Source of the DNA: Telopea speciosissima
Lineage: Eukaryota > Streptophyta > Magnoliopsida > Proteales > Proteaceae
Assembly: GCF_018873765.1 (NCBI RefSeq)
Contig: NC_057917.1
Coordinates: 53,375,464 to 53,439,463, forward strand
Length of the DNA: 64,000 nt
Reading direction: 5' to 3'
Shown: piece by piece, positions 44,501 through 55,941 of the stretch
Layout: every line of letters begins with the position of its first letter
Numbering within the stretch: the first letter of the stretch is position 1
Position numbers and translations under genes: made by a program
Notes under the pieces: generated by a model
Databases searched by the model: none
What the model saw: only the letters and a program-made list of their open reading frames with translations
What the model was told of the DNA's origin: nothing

Positions 44501-47500
44501 TGAAACCTGAGGAATCATGAGCATTTGTTATAGAAGTATTTCCACGAAAAGGAATTATAAGAACCAACCTTCATTTTTTGATAAGATATTTTGTATCATT
44601 ATTAATGATGGAGAAATACCCCAAATAATCCTTTGATTTATTTCTTTTGATTACCAGAACCAAAGACCACATAAATTTTGAAGTTCTAAAGTTGGCACTC
44701 TGATTAATACTCATGACTAATCAGTTATTAGTGATTGACATGGAATTATGTTGATTGTTTGGCTCTAAATCTGATTTCTCAAACATTTTGTCATTATTGT
44801 TTGTTCTAGTGCTGGCTCAGCTTATTTTAAGAGATACAATTGCTGTTAAACGCAAGAAGATGGGACAAAAGCACAAAAGCTTACACTCTTTATTTCCAGT
44901 CTGCTTCTCTCACTCTCAGAAACAAAGAGTTTGCCAAGCACCAAGTGCTTTTGAAGCCACTAGCTGTAAAATTGCATCATTACAAAAATGAGACACTTCC
45001 AGGAGGAGGTAGAAGGTATTACTGTGACTCATTCCAATCAGCAGTGATTCACTTTCATCTATTATTCTTTCCTTGAATTACAGTGATTCACTTCCTTTGT
45101 ATATCTTTCTACCACTGTCATATCTGTACAGCTACCTACCACTCCATTGTACAATCTTGTCTATATAATAGATACTCAATCACACCCCATATTCAAGGGG
45201 AATTTATCTACAGAATTTCTATTTCTTCAGAAGGTTCACTCAATCCACCTACTTCTTCAGATAAGCGGATTGATCGTGTTCATTAGATTTTGCGCTCTTC
45301 TAGATTTTCTGTGCTTATAAATAGTGGTCCTTTTGGTTTCTTTGGAGCTGAACGTGGCCTCAGACAAAGGGATCAGATTTCCCATCTTCTTTTCATCATT
45401 AAGGAAGAGGTTTTATGTTGTGAGATCTCAGCTTTACAACATGACGGGAAGATTCGAGCCATTTCGGGCCCTATGATTGTCTTGGTTCCTACGCACCAAA
45501 TGTATGCGGATGACATTTTCATATTTATCTGCGGAGATTTGGTGTGTGAAGAGGCAGAAGGAGTTGCTACAGGATTATCAACAGTACTATGGTCAAAAGA
45601 TCAATGTGGAAAGCAAAGTGTTCCTTGGTAAAATCCCAGTGTCGTATAAAAGGAGAATTTTGGATACTCTTGGCTTTTCTGAGTGTAGCTTCCCTACAAG
45701 GTACCTTGGTGTGGAGATTTTCAAAGGGCATGCTAAAAAAGAGTTGATCCTTCCATTAGTGGATAAATTTAAAGCAAGACTTATTGGGTGGAAAGGGAGG
45801 TTGCTTTCGATGGCGGGGAGGGTGAAGATTGTCAAATAAGATATGTCCAGTATTGCCATTCACATTTTCTGAGTGTACTTTTGGCCAGCTTCTCTGGTTA
45901 AGCTTATGGAGAGATGGATGAAGATTTAGAGCAATCTAAATCTATATCTGCTAAATGGAGCAATTTGTGTAAGCCTAAAAAAGGACGGTTAGGGATTCAT
46001 TGATTACGAGATGTGAATTTGGCTTTGATTTCTAAGCTCTGTTGGGCAATAAAATATCAAGATTCGGCGTTAGGTGAGTTTATGAGCTGTAGATATCTGA
46101 CTGTAGACGGGGATCTCAGACTTCAGACTGGCTCTTCTTCCATTTGGCCATGCATGAAGAAAATGTGGCTGTTTGTGTCAAATAATGAAAGGTGGGTAGT
46201 GGGAAAAGGATCCAAAATCAGATTTTGGAAAGATAACTGGCTTGGATATTTTTCGATTGCTGATTTTTCTACAGTTGAGAGCTCTTTTCTCACTAATATT
46301 TATGCAAAAGTGGCAGATTTTATAGTGCAAGGTATGTGGTTTTTCCCAGTTGTTCATTCTGAAGTGATGAAGGAGGTGTGCAGTATGGCCATGGATGTAC
46401 CTCTATCTACTTCTTGGTCTGAGGATCACTTAGTATGATCTATTTCTCGGTCAGACCAGATGAAGGAGGTTTGAGTGAAATCCCCTTTGGTTTCTTGGTT
46501 TTCTTTAATTGGGAATAAATGTCTCACTCTAGGACAATCTGTTTTTGGGTGGAGATTGGTTAACAACTACCTGCCTTCAGATGACAATGTGATTAGAAGA
46601 AAGGTCCCTTTGGTGTCGAGGTGCAATCTTTGTTGCCAGGATGCGGAGAGCGTGCCACATATTGTTTTGTTCTGCCCTTTTTCAATTGGGGTATGGAATT
46701 ATTTCTTGGGTTTGTTTGATCTTCGCTGGCCAGGATTTCAGACAACCCATGACCTTTTTTCTTGGTGGAAAAGAAAGGCGCCGATGTCCTTCCGAAGTCA
46801 ATTTGGATGGCTGCTCCGGTCATTATATCTTACCAGCTTTGGTCTGAGAGAAACCTTAGAAGATTTGAAGGTTCGATCAAGAACCAAAATGTGACCTTCA
46901 AATCTATTGTTCAATGCTTGCAGGATGCATCCTCTATAGTTCCTTGTGCGTTTTCTTCAGTAAGGGATCTTATTATTTCCAAATCGCTGAGGATCTGTAC
47001 GGCTGCCCCCAAAGTTTGCTAAAATCATGAAGTGTTTTGGATGAAGCCAGAGGCAGGTTGGATAAAAATCATTATTGATGGCAGTGCTATAGGTAATCCA
47101 GGTCACGCTAGAGTGGGGGGAATCCTTCGATCATACTTGGGCATGACAGTTTATTGCTTCTCTATTTATATGGGAATTCCAACGAATTTCTGAGTTCAAT
47201 GCGTTTTTGGAAGGTTTAAAATTTGCAAAGAATCTTGATCAGTATAAGGCTTGGTTTGAATGTGATTCTTCATCGGTGGTGTCATGCATCCAAGATCAGA
47301 ATATCCCTTGGTTCTTTATGCAACAATGGCGGAGTCTTCAAGGATTTATGGATCGAGTTTCATGGAAAATCTCCCACTAATTTAGTGAAGTGAACGTGAT
47401 AGCGGATTCTCTAGCTAAACAAGCATTGGTTACTAAAGCTTCTTTCTCTGGAGTGGCTACTCCAGCTTCCGTTGCTGAAGATCTGAGATGGGATATGCAA

Positions 47501-48153
47501 GAGAGACCTTAGTATAGGTTTCATTGAGCTATCTAGCGGTTTTGTGGGTGTTTCAATTTGTGTCTTCTAGTCTGCTGATGGCATTGCCGAAGGTGGTTTA
47601 GAGGTCCAAATTTCAGCGTTTGTTATTTATTTGTTGTCCAGGGATGCCTGGACGTTAATCCTGTAACATATTATTCTTTTTAATATTGATTCTTTGCTGA
47701 CGTTTAGCCAAAAAAAAACTCAGAGCAATGACATAAGAATCTCAGTTGAAGGATGTGAAATAGGTCAAGCAAGAGAATTTTTTGCAACAATAGGAAACAA
47801 TGCTCGAAATTCCTTTAAGATAGAAACCTGAACTGAATGTGGAATCAATCCCCACCTCTCTGACTACAAGAAAAGGTTGGGCTGTATATTTGTGAAAGGC
47901 AGAGAAAAAGTAGGGTTGGAGGGAAGGTTCCTAGGGATCAAAACCAAAAAATTAAAGTAGTAAAAGAGAAATGGAATCATATGGATGGGTTGGAAACAAT
48001 AGCACTGACAGAAAAGAAGATTAATTTAAAAAGAAAATAGAAGAAGAGCTTACCCATTTTTGAATCCGCTAGTCGAACAGTACAATTTCTGGAGGATAAA
48101 GTCACGCTTCTTGCGATCTGCATTACGCGAACTCTTGCTGACGAAAATCCCAT
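41509..48153 (-). CDS. At3g52170-like putative DNA-binding protein (two frameshifts)
   Basis: Five minus-strand exons were modelled: 48153-48054 (start MGFSSARVRVMQIARSVTLS, arginine-rich and organelle-targeting-like), 44302-44143, 43234-42861, 42319-42161 and 41614-41509 (end IWGNLKSIADDFMNLWRKK). Splice phases all match. The core motif is RPSKDERRAMVISFIDK, followed by GEFPPPSIARKYLGGSYYVL and RQIIQELGYKF. This is the conserved N-terminal module of plant proteins annotated as DNA-binding (Arabidopsis At3g52170 type); naming is from memory of the motif. With one T removed from a T7 run (about 43054) and one A from an A6 run (about 42260) it would give about 298 aa. As printed, the first indel leads directly to TGA. 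Intron 1 (3.75 kb) contains an L1 element in the opposite orientation. Confidence 0.7.
45477..45839 (+). pseudogene. LINE reverse transcriptase fragment
   Basis: This 120-codon frame contains the C-terminal palm and thumb of the RT, including SECSFPTRYLGVEIFKGHAK and GWKGRLLSMAGRVKIVK. The preceding frame (45290-45631) holds the YADD-containing part, and a 1-nt shift separates them. It is part of the element at 45255-47720. Confidence 0.75.
46475..47022 (+). pseudogene. LINE zinc-binding RT-associated domain fragment
   Basis: The zf-RVT-like segment is readable in two frames: FGWRLVNNYLPSDDNVIRRK, RCNLCCQDAESVPHIVLFCP and FSIGVWNYFLGLF, followed after a shift by IISYQLWSERNLRRFEGSIK. It lies between the RT and RNase H parts of the same LINE. 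Confidence 0.7.
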
Positions 48154-51150
48154 TTCAATCCATTGATCTTTGCAGTCCGACGTTGCAAGTATGTCTGGTT
48201 TGATTAATGGGTTGTAGAGTTGGGTGATCAGGTCACAACTCACAAGCATGCAGCACATTTGCGCCTTCAAAGCTGCCGGAAAGACAAGGAGTCCGGGCAA
48301 AGTTACTGGTCAGATCAGCCAGTCGGCGTGAACCAGCAAACTATTTGTGTCGACATTGTTTGGGTAAGCAATTGGGCGAGCATCCATCAGCTGAAAGAAA
48401 AGGGTTCCATGTCCAACCGATGATGGTGTTAGTTTGGAACTTTTACTGTTCTCTTGGACCAAGAAGCCCAGACGGGGAAGCAAGCTACTGCTTGTTTCTG
48501 GGGATTTTTTAAGCGATGCTAACCATGTTCCCATTCAAGTCACACATCATGAAAGCTTCTTAACACATGGGCCTCAATCAATTACAGCTATTTCAGAATC
48601 AAGAAGTGTGAAGATGCGAAGGAATAGACATGATCTGAACAACTGAGAGTTGACTTAAATTGGACAGTTATATTCTTCTATCATTGGAAGAAAAAGAAGC
48701 TGAGGAAATCTATTCCCATTTGAATCTTTTAGGTTGAAGGTTTAAAAAAAAAAAAAAAAAAAACATATTCTGGTTAGTGGACAGGAGGGAAATTCTTTGG
48801 ATTTGCAGCATGGGCTCTTCCTTTGTTTTTTTCAGGAAAAATGTTTTTGGAGGCGGCCATGCTCAGACACAGTGGAGGAGAAATGACTGCCCTACCCCCT
48901 TGAAAGGTAGAAATCTCGTCCCCACAAATGCCACAACACGTGTTTGCATTGGTTGCTGCTTGTGCTCCCCCCACAAAGAATGTTCACCTTTTTTCTATTA
49001 GTAAATTTTCTCTTGAACCCACTCAGCCTTGAATTGAGATCCTCTCCAATGACATTTAACCACCAGAGTCGATCTCACATAATCCATGGGGTGTGGTCCC
49101 CATACTCCAAAGATGGTGCGAGATCGATTCTAGCCTGTCATTGGAGAGGATTTGGCCTCCTCAACCTTATACCAACTCAATGGGGTTGGCTATATGGATC
49201 CGAATGACCAAAATTAGAAAAAACAAATATCTACTCAAAAAGGAAAAGAAAAGATGGAAAAAGAGGAATGAGGAAAGAGATGAAAAATGAAAAAGAAAAA
49301 AAAACATATGCAAGATGATGAATAAATAGAAAAATGAATGAGGCAAGAGGCACAACCTAGCACATCGAGAGAACAACTACCTAGGATCTACGACATGGAT
49401 CCTTGCCCTCCAATCGGCTCTGTTCGAGGCCATACTTGGTACAAGACCTAGGCTATGCATGATCCATAATATCTCAAAAAGATTACTCTTTCATACAATT
49501 CTGGAAGCATGATTCTAACACTTTTTTTTTTTTTGGTAGATGATTCTAACACTTTGTTTTCCTGAAAACATGATTCTTACAATTGATATTTATTAAATAG
49601 ATGATTATTATATATCAAAAATATTTATGATACAATAATGTATTAGAATTGTTTCTTGCATCTTCGGTGTGAAGAAGTAAGTTGCGGGAATCTTGGGTGG
49701 ATCAACTACAAAATATGTATAATTAACTCATCTAAACCTTGTTTCAACGCATCATTCATTTTAATTAATAGATATAACAGCTGTTAATTTATAGCAAGAT
49801 TATACTGTTCATATATACAAAGAGATATTTATTAGTATTTCCATCAAACATTGAATGTAACAGGGGGTTAAGAGATTGCTACTTGGTCGTGTAGCCCTGC
49901 ACCAGTGTAGGGGGCCAATGAGAGCATACATGCTTAGAGCATCTATATGGGTGGGAATTTTTATTTCACTTGGGATTGAACAATCATTTCACACGCTCCT
50001 AGGCTAAGTCTGTGCACAGAAACCACACTACCAAGCAGGGTTTTTTTTTGCTACAAGAGGTTTGTAATGTTTTTGGAAGTCACAAGACAGATTTGAGCGG
50101 TCCATTTTCAAGGGTTTTCCAATCTAAGGCGTATGTACAGATGTACCTGCTCAAAGTTGAGAAACTGCAGAGCAATGACTAGAGTATTACAAACATGGGC
50201 ATACACAGGATGAATGCTAATACAACAAGGGTATTTGATAAAATCGACTCTAAAATTTTATACATGACTAATCTTGACCATGTCTTCTCAATCCAATGGT
50301 TGAAATGGATATTTCATCTATCCACGTGGCATAATAGGTATCTTATGATGTTTGGAAAAGTAACAAATTCTTGTGACAATAATATTTTGTCTCTTTTATA
50401 TAGATATATAATATATAATAATAAATTATTATATAATCATTAATAACAATCATTAATCATCATTCCCTTGATTGGATTATGTTGGCCATCGGTGGATACA
50501 CTTATGTGTTTGTCCTGATCAATGATGGGTAATGGTATTCAACACGCCCTCCCCACACCCGAAAAAAAAATAAAAAAAAATGGTCATGGTATTATGGTCA
50601 ATGACTTGTGGAAAGTCAATTAACCACAATGATGTCTGGGACTGGAAGTCTTTGGGCTTCAATTGGTTCAGAAGTTGGAAAACTTTGTTGCTTCAATCTG
50701 TTAATGGTTCCATCTCAGGGGAAACAGAATTCACTTCCTTGAAGATCTGAAAGCATTATAGCAGAGACATCTTCAGACAATGCAACACTGCAACTACAAT
50801 CATCTTGAGTCCTAACAATTCTTCTGCTTTCCACAAATTCAAAAAATGGGTAGAAAAGGTAATGAAATATCCAAGTTTGTTACTTTGTCATCAATAATTC
50901 AAGCAATGAGAAATAATAGCCCCTCAAAACAAATCTAACCTGTCAAAACTTAATCTTTCCTTTCTCTTCCTTACATAACTTTGCAATTTCTTTTGTTCTA
51001 TCTCTTCTTACAATCTCAAACCTTTCGTAGTTTTCCCTGCCCATTTCATCAAAACTTCCAATACGGAAGTTTGAGTTATCTTGAAGATGCCTGAAATTAA
51101 CAAAAATAGATGACCCATGTCTGGTCTAATCCAGTCAGAGATTCTGCAAC
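48154..51150. other. Intergenic region with small TIR repeats
   Basis: No gene was supported. At about 48815-48975 is a variant of the small TIR family (GGCCATGCTCAGACACAGTG ... GTTTGCATTGG), preceded by an A19 run. At 49868-50048 is a clearer copy (ACTTGGTCGTGTAGCCCTGC ... AGAAACCACACTACCAAGCA). The stretch nearest 51150 is the likely promoter and leader of the LRR kinase but shows no distinctive box. Confidence 0.45.
49868..50048. repeat. TIR element of the TGGTCGTGTGG family, copy 4
   Basis: Left end TTGCTACTTGGTCGTGTAGC; right end CACAGAAACCACACTACCAA is its inverse. Inside are GGGGCCAATGAGAGCATA and a T-rich/AAAT block like the other copies. No coding sequence. Confidence 0.6.
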
Positions 51151-53634
51151 ATGAGCAGTACTCAGAAATTCTCCATCTGTTTCATGGTGATTGTGTTTCA
51201 ATTGGTAAGCTCCATTTCATTTGGTGCTGATGGGTACTACCTAGATGAAAGAGATGCTCTGTTTCAACTGAGGGATTCCCTTAATTCAACAATTGATTTG
51301 CATTCAAATTGGACTGGTCTACCATGTTATGGTGATTGGGGTAATTGGGCAGGAATTACCTGTTTGAATTCGCATGTTATCCAAATTTCCCTAGATGGGT
51401 TCCAGTTGACAGGTTCCCTTCCCCCAATGTTTCTTCAAAACCTTACTTTCTTGAATAAACTTAGCTTGCAAAACAATTCACTCTTTGGCTTTCTTCCCAA
51501 TTTCACAAATCTTGAGTTCCTGCAATACATCATCCTCTCCCATAACAACTTCTCAGGTTCAATCCCATCAAAGTTAATCAATTTGCCATTATTAGCTACG
51601 CTAGAGCTGCAAGAGAATACTCTTACAGGGAGTATCCCACCTTTTAATCAATCCAGTTTAATAGTCTTCAATGTTTCATATAATCTCCTTGGAGGCTTGA
51701 TACCTAAAACCCCCATTCTTCAAAGGTTTCCAATGAGTTCCTTTGTCCATAACTCACAACTTTGTGGGAATCCTTTGGGAGGGCAGTGTTCTATTAGTCC
51801 TGCTCCAGCATATCAACCGATTCCTTCCCCAAGCCCTTCTAGTCCATTGGCAGGGAGTAGCAAAGTTGTCAAAGTATGGATTGCTGCTTTGGTAGCGGTT
51901 GTGGTGGTTGCGCTGCTCACTGTGATCTTGTTTACCATATTGTGGTGTCGTAAGAGGGTGAACAGAGAAATAAATGTTGTGGAATCTCCAGGTATGTCTT
52001 TTCTTCTTTGTTCAATTTTTTTTTTTTTGGAATTTGTAAAAACACTTCAAATTTTTTCTTGTCAAAAAGGTTTTTGGAAGAATTGCAAAACATGAAACAC
52101 ACCACAGGTTGCTGTAGAATGACATCATTATTTTCTGTGGTCTGCTCTGTGTTCAATGCAGCATCAGGCCTAGCATCCCTTTAGGTGGATATTTTGGCAA
52201 CTAAACTCAAATAAGAACTTATACATTTTTTCAGAAAAGAAAACTAACATATGGTTATTAGATGATAGTTAACAGTGCAATGTAACACAGCTTCTGGTTT
52301 GAATCCCTCGATGGGAACTCTCGAACTATGTGTCAGCATCATTTCGTATTTGAAAATAGTTGAATTCCCATGAAAGTTTGCTATTAATTCACTGACATGT
52401 AGAATTTGGAATCCTGTTTTTCTTTTTGGTGACAGTTGCAGGTATTATAAATCGGGTGGAAAAGAAAAGGCAAATCTTCAGAAACAGGAGAGATCCTGAA
52501 AGAACAGTAGAATTGGACAAACACAAACCAATTTTAGATCTGGATTATCTTCTGGGAGCTTCTGCAGAACAATTGGGGATGGGGAAATTAGGCAGTACAT
52601 ATAAAGCAACCCTGGATTGTGGTTTGGTTGTAACAGTAAAAAAGATCCAGGATATGAATGGGTTAATAAGCAACAAGGAATTTGTTCAACAGATGCAATT
52701 GGTGGAAAAGATTAAGCATGAAAACCTAGTAGAGATCATATATTTCTTCCATTCCAAGGATGAGAAGCTCATTGTCTATGAATATGTCAATCATGGCAGC
52801 TTGTTTGAGCTATTACATGGTAAAATTCTCTTCCTTTCCTTGGTCTAATCAATTCATAACATCATAAACTAAATTCTCATTGCTTAGGTAAAGAATCCTT
52901 AACAGAAGTTCATCATAATCTGGTAATGCATATTTTTTAACACCATATATGCTGCTAGATTGACATAAATAATGGGCTTAACCAGTTTGTTAAAATCTCA
53001 TATGTTTGTAAAAAAAATTCAAACTTTTTTTTGTGTTACAGGAAACAGAATGGAAACAAGAACTCCAGTGAAGTGGAGTACAAGATTGTCAATTATCAGA
53101 GGTATAGCTGAGGGCCTGAATTTCCTTCACCAATCTTTGCCTTCTCACAAGGTTCCCCATGCCAACCTCAAATCCTCAAACATTCTAATCCATCTCCATA
53201 ATAAAAAATACCATCCTAAGCTCACTGATTTTGGATTCCTGCCACTGCTATCATCTCGTAAATCCTCTGAGATGCTTGCCGCTGGACAGACACCGGAATT
53301 CTCTCAAGCCAAGAAACTGACCCACAAAACTGATGTCTACTGCTTCGGCATTGTACTTCTAGAGGTCATCACTGGACGAATACCGGAGGCATCTTCACCA
53401 GGAAATGACGATAAGCCAAATGATCTCGCAGAATGGGCAAGGGAGGTTGTTAATGTTGACTGGTCAACAGATGTATTGGATATAGAGCTATTAGCAACAG
53501 AAGAAGGCCAATGTGAGATGTTTAGGCTCACAGAAATTGCACTTGACTGTACAGCTATTGAACCAGAGAAGCGTCCGAAGATGAGTGAAGTGTTGAGAAG
53601 AATCGAAGAGATTGAAGAAAGAAGCTGCAAATGA
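51151..53634 (+). CDS. LRR subfamily III receptor-like kinase, probably catalytically inactive
   Basis: Three exons (51151-51991, 52436-52819, 53042-53634) join in frame into 605 residues. A signal peptide (about 1-26) is followed by a cap (WTGLPCYGDWGNWAGITC) and about five leucine-rich repeats (LQYIILSHNNFSGSIPSKL, LATLELQENTLTGSIPPF). A serine/proline juxtamembrane stretch precedes one membrane segment (about 242-266, VWIAALVAVVVVALLTVILF). The cytoplasmic kinase-like domain keeps a glycine loop (LGMGKLGSTYKA), the VTVKK lysine and DFG (LTDFGF). The catalytic loop HRD is replaced by HANLKSSN and the APE by PEF, so phosphotransfer is unlikely; many family III members are such pseudokinases. 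It would act at the plasma membrane, ligand unknown. The chosen ATG opens a strong signal peptide. Confidence 0.88.
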
Positions 53635-55549
53635 AGAGAATGAAGTAGAAGATGGAGAGTGATAATTTTATCTTTACCACTCTACCAGTGGCTTCTTGCT
53701 TGATGCTCGACTCAGAATTCAATATTGGCTACCATTTGGTGTTGGATAACTGGTTAAACGAAATGGGGAAAGAAGAAAAAGAGTTTGAGTTTTTCACCAT
53801 AAAAGATTCTTAAGAAGCCCCCCCCCCCCCCTCCTTTCCTGCAAGTATAACCATAAATGCACTGAAACATACAAGTTTCCCTCATTTGTAATTTCATCCT
53901 GCCTGTAATCCACTTTATTCAGATCAAGTTTTGAAGTCCCTCTCCATTTCTGTGCTTATTGTTATTAACATTTTCAGATAATTGAGATCTACTGGTTGGT
54001 TGGGTAGCAAAGGACCTTGGCTTGACTCTGCCAGAAGTCACTTATGTGAGAGGCCTAAGGTAGTTTCAAAATTTAGTCCCTAGTAGCAGGAATGTTCCAT
54101 AAGTGACTTCTGCCAGCCTTGTAGCTGGAAAAAAAACTAGTTGACTTCAATTCCTTCTCCCCCACTTCATAAGAAAACTTCATAGTATCAACTTGTGATA
54201 ATAATTAAGACATCTAATTAACGAGATGATCCTATCAAGAAAACAAAAAATCTAATTAACGTGATGAACCATTCAGTATTTTGATGAGAAATGCCTTGTT
54301 CTTAATTAAATGATGAGGACTGATCTGAAGACAAAGAGTTGACCAATTCCCTTTCCATTCCCATCTAAAGTATTGAGTTTGAGTGAGGTTCATGGATGTA
54401 AGTATTGGTATTGGTATTGATGATGATACGTATCGGTATTGACAGTGAATGATACCGATATGGCATCGATACATATCGGTTGATGTGGTTAAAAAGTGGC
54501 CCACTACAGTCAAAATTTACAAAATAACATCAAATTTCATTAGAGCGAAAGGGTGACTACTAGTCAGGGTGTCAATCGGTTCAGTTTTAGTTATTTGATT
54601 CGGTTCAAGATGATACAAAATACAGAAATCAAACTGAATCGAATCGAGCATAGGAACACATTTTTTAAAACCAAAATCGAATCAGTTCAGTTTGATTCGT
54701 TTCATTTTTTATTCGGTTTCATATTTAGTTTAGGTTCTATGTTAGATGTTTGGGCTAACTTTTTACATCTTCATCAACAAAAAAAAACCTCTTATTTGTT
54801 GTGGTCATAATCCACCAAACTTTTTCCAAATATTAAAAAGAAATAAAATTTATCATCCCATTGATTGAAATATTAGAAAAGAATATATAGAATATAGGAC
54901 AAGAGCTCACTTCCAGGTTGTGTGGAATTTTTATCCTCTCTAGTATGGTGCATTGCCCAGTGCATCCGACGGTGGCCAAGAACATATTCTTGTATTTTTA
55001 TCCTCTCAAGTGCAGTGGCCACCTTCGGATGCACTTTAAATGTACATTGGGTAGTGCACCGCACTTGAGAGGATGAAAATCTAATCGTGTGGCCCTTCAC
55101 CAACATAGGTGGGGCCAATGAGAGTGTGTGCAAGGGCATCAATATGAATGGAGATTTTTTTTTTAAATCACAAGGGTAAGACTGTAATTCCATGCACTCG
55201 TATGTTTAGGTGCAGGATTTACACAACCAGACAGCATTCCTTTTTCCCTTTATTAATCATTATGCCTAATGAGATGAGCATAATAAATGCTTCTATTATG
55301 TGAATCTACTCAATATCCTTCAAATTTCCCCCGTGAATAGAAGTGATCTGATATTGAGAATGTTATTAACATTCTCAATTAGCATTTAACTCGTTACTAA
55401 CTAATTTACATTTGAGAATGTTTTGTTTTCCCATTTGTTTTCATTTCTGGGTTGATGGGGGTGAAGGAAACATTTGGAAAGCAGCCGGAGATAAGGACGT
55501 AAGGGAATAGACCTTTTTTTGACGTGCCATCACACTTAAACCCTACCTC
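53635..55549. other. Intergenic region between the LRR kinase and the aquaporin
   Basis: No gene was seen. Noted inside are an inverted pair CCAGAAGTCACTTATG / CATAAGTGACTTCTG (about 54032-54118) downstream of the kinase, and a block rich in GGTATTGAT / ATCGATAC motifs (54400-54485). A GGGTGTCAATCGGTTCAG repeat end lies at about 54567. At 54935-55075 there is a foldback with CACTTGAGAGG arms, running into a small TIR element at 55078-55246. Confidence 0.45.
55078..55246. repeat. TIR element of the TGGTCGTGTGG family, copy 5
   Basis: Left end TCTAATCGTGTGGCCCTTCA and right end GGATTTACACAACCAGACAG form the family's inverted termini. The interior GGGGCCAATGAGAGTGTG matches copy 4. It lies about 300 bp upstream of the aquaporin promoter. 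Confidence 0.55.
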
Positions 55550-55550
55550 C

Positions 55551-55567
55551 CACGTGTCTATAAAAAT
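55551..55567 (+). promoter_or_regulatory. ABRE (CACGTGTC) abutting a TATA box, aquaporin promoter
   Basis: CACGTGTC (55551-55558), an ABA-response/G-box element, is followed immediately by TATAAAAAT (55559-55567). The start codon is 205 bases downstream. A CATGCA RY-type element, the core bound by seed B3 regulators, is at 55630-55635. Such a combination fits the embryo/seed expression known for TIP3 aquaporins. The motifs are seen directly; their activity is inferred. Confidence 0.6.
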
Positions 55568-55725
55568 CCAATTCATCTTTTCTCTGATAAACTACTCCTC
55601 CCCCCACCATTTCTCTCCATCGCGCTCTGCATGCAAAGCTCTCAGAGAACAGGAAGAAGAGACAGAAATAATAATAGCACTTTGAGCCTAAGAAGAAGAA
55701 AGAAGGAATAGTACCAACAAAGGCA

Positions 55726-55748
55726 GAGAGAGAGAGAGAGAGAGAGAG
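55726..55748 (+). repeat. (GA)n tract in the aquaporin 5' UTR
   Basis: About 11 GA units lie just upstream of the start codon at 55772. They are complementary to the (CT)n run that opens intron 1 at 55906-55938. Confidence 0.9.
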
Positions 55749-55771
55749 GATCCGGACAAGTAGCGGGAGAC

Positions 55772-55905
55772 ATGCCTGCGCGCAGATTTACATTTGGGAG
55801 GTCAGATGATGCCTCCCACCCTGATTCCATCCGAGCCATGATCTCCGAGTTCATCTCCACCTTCATTTTCGTCTTCGCTGGTGAAGGCTCTGTCCTTGCT
55901 CTTGG

Positions 55906-55941
<36 letters not shown>

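Larger units (their letters stand above)
45255..47720 (+). mobile_element. L1-like LINE with RNase H domain, 5' truncated
   Basis: The plus strand carries the second half of a plant L1. It has RT from RFSVLINSGPFGFFGAERGL through the catalytic MYADDIFIF (about 45497), and the thumb region LIGWKGRLLSMAGRVKIVK. A zinc-finger-type segment follows (VFGWRLVNNYLPSDDNVIRR, RCNLCCQDAESVPHIVLFC), then an RNase H domain (IDGSAIGNPGHARVGGILR ... SEVNVIADSLAKQALVTKA). A 3' tail ends GTTTAGCCA with A9 near 47716. Several frameshifts and stops show it is inactive. It sits in intron 1 of the At3g52170-like gene, antisense to it. Confidence 0.85.

Noticed and set aside
51992-52095. Continuation of the LRR kinase frame past the first donor
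   Set aside because: The frame runs through a GTATGT donor into T-rich intron sequence; the kinase domain continues only from the exon at 52436.
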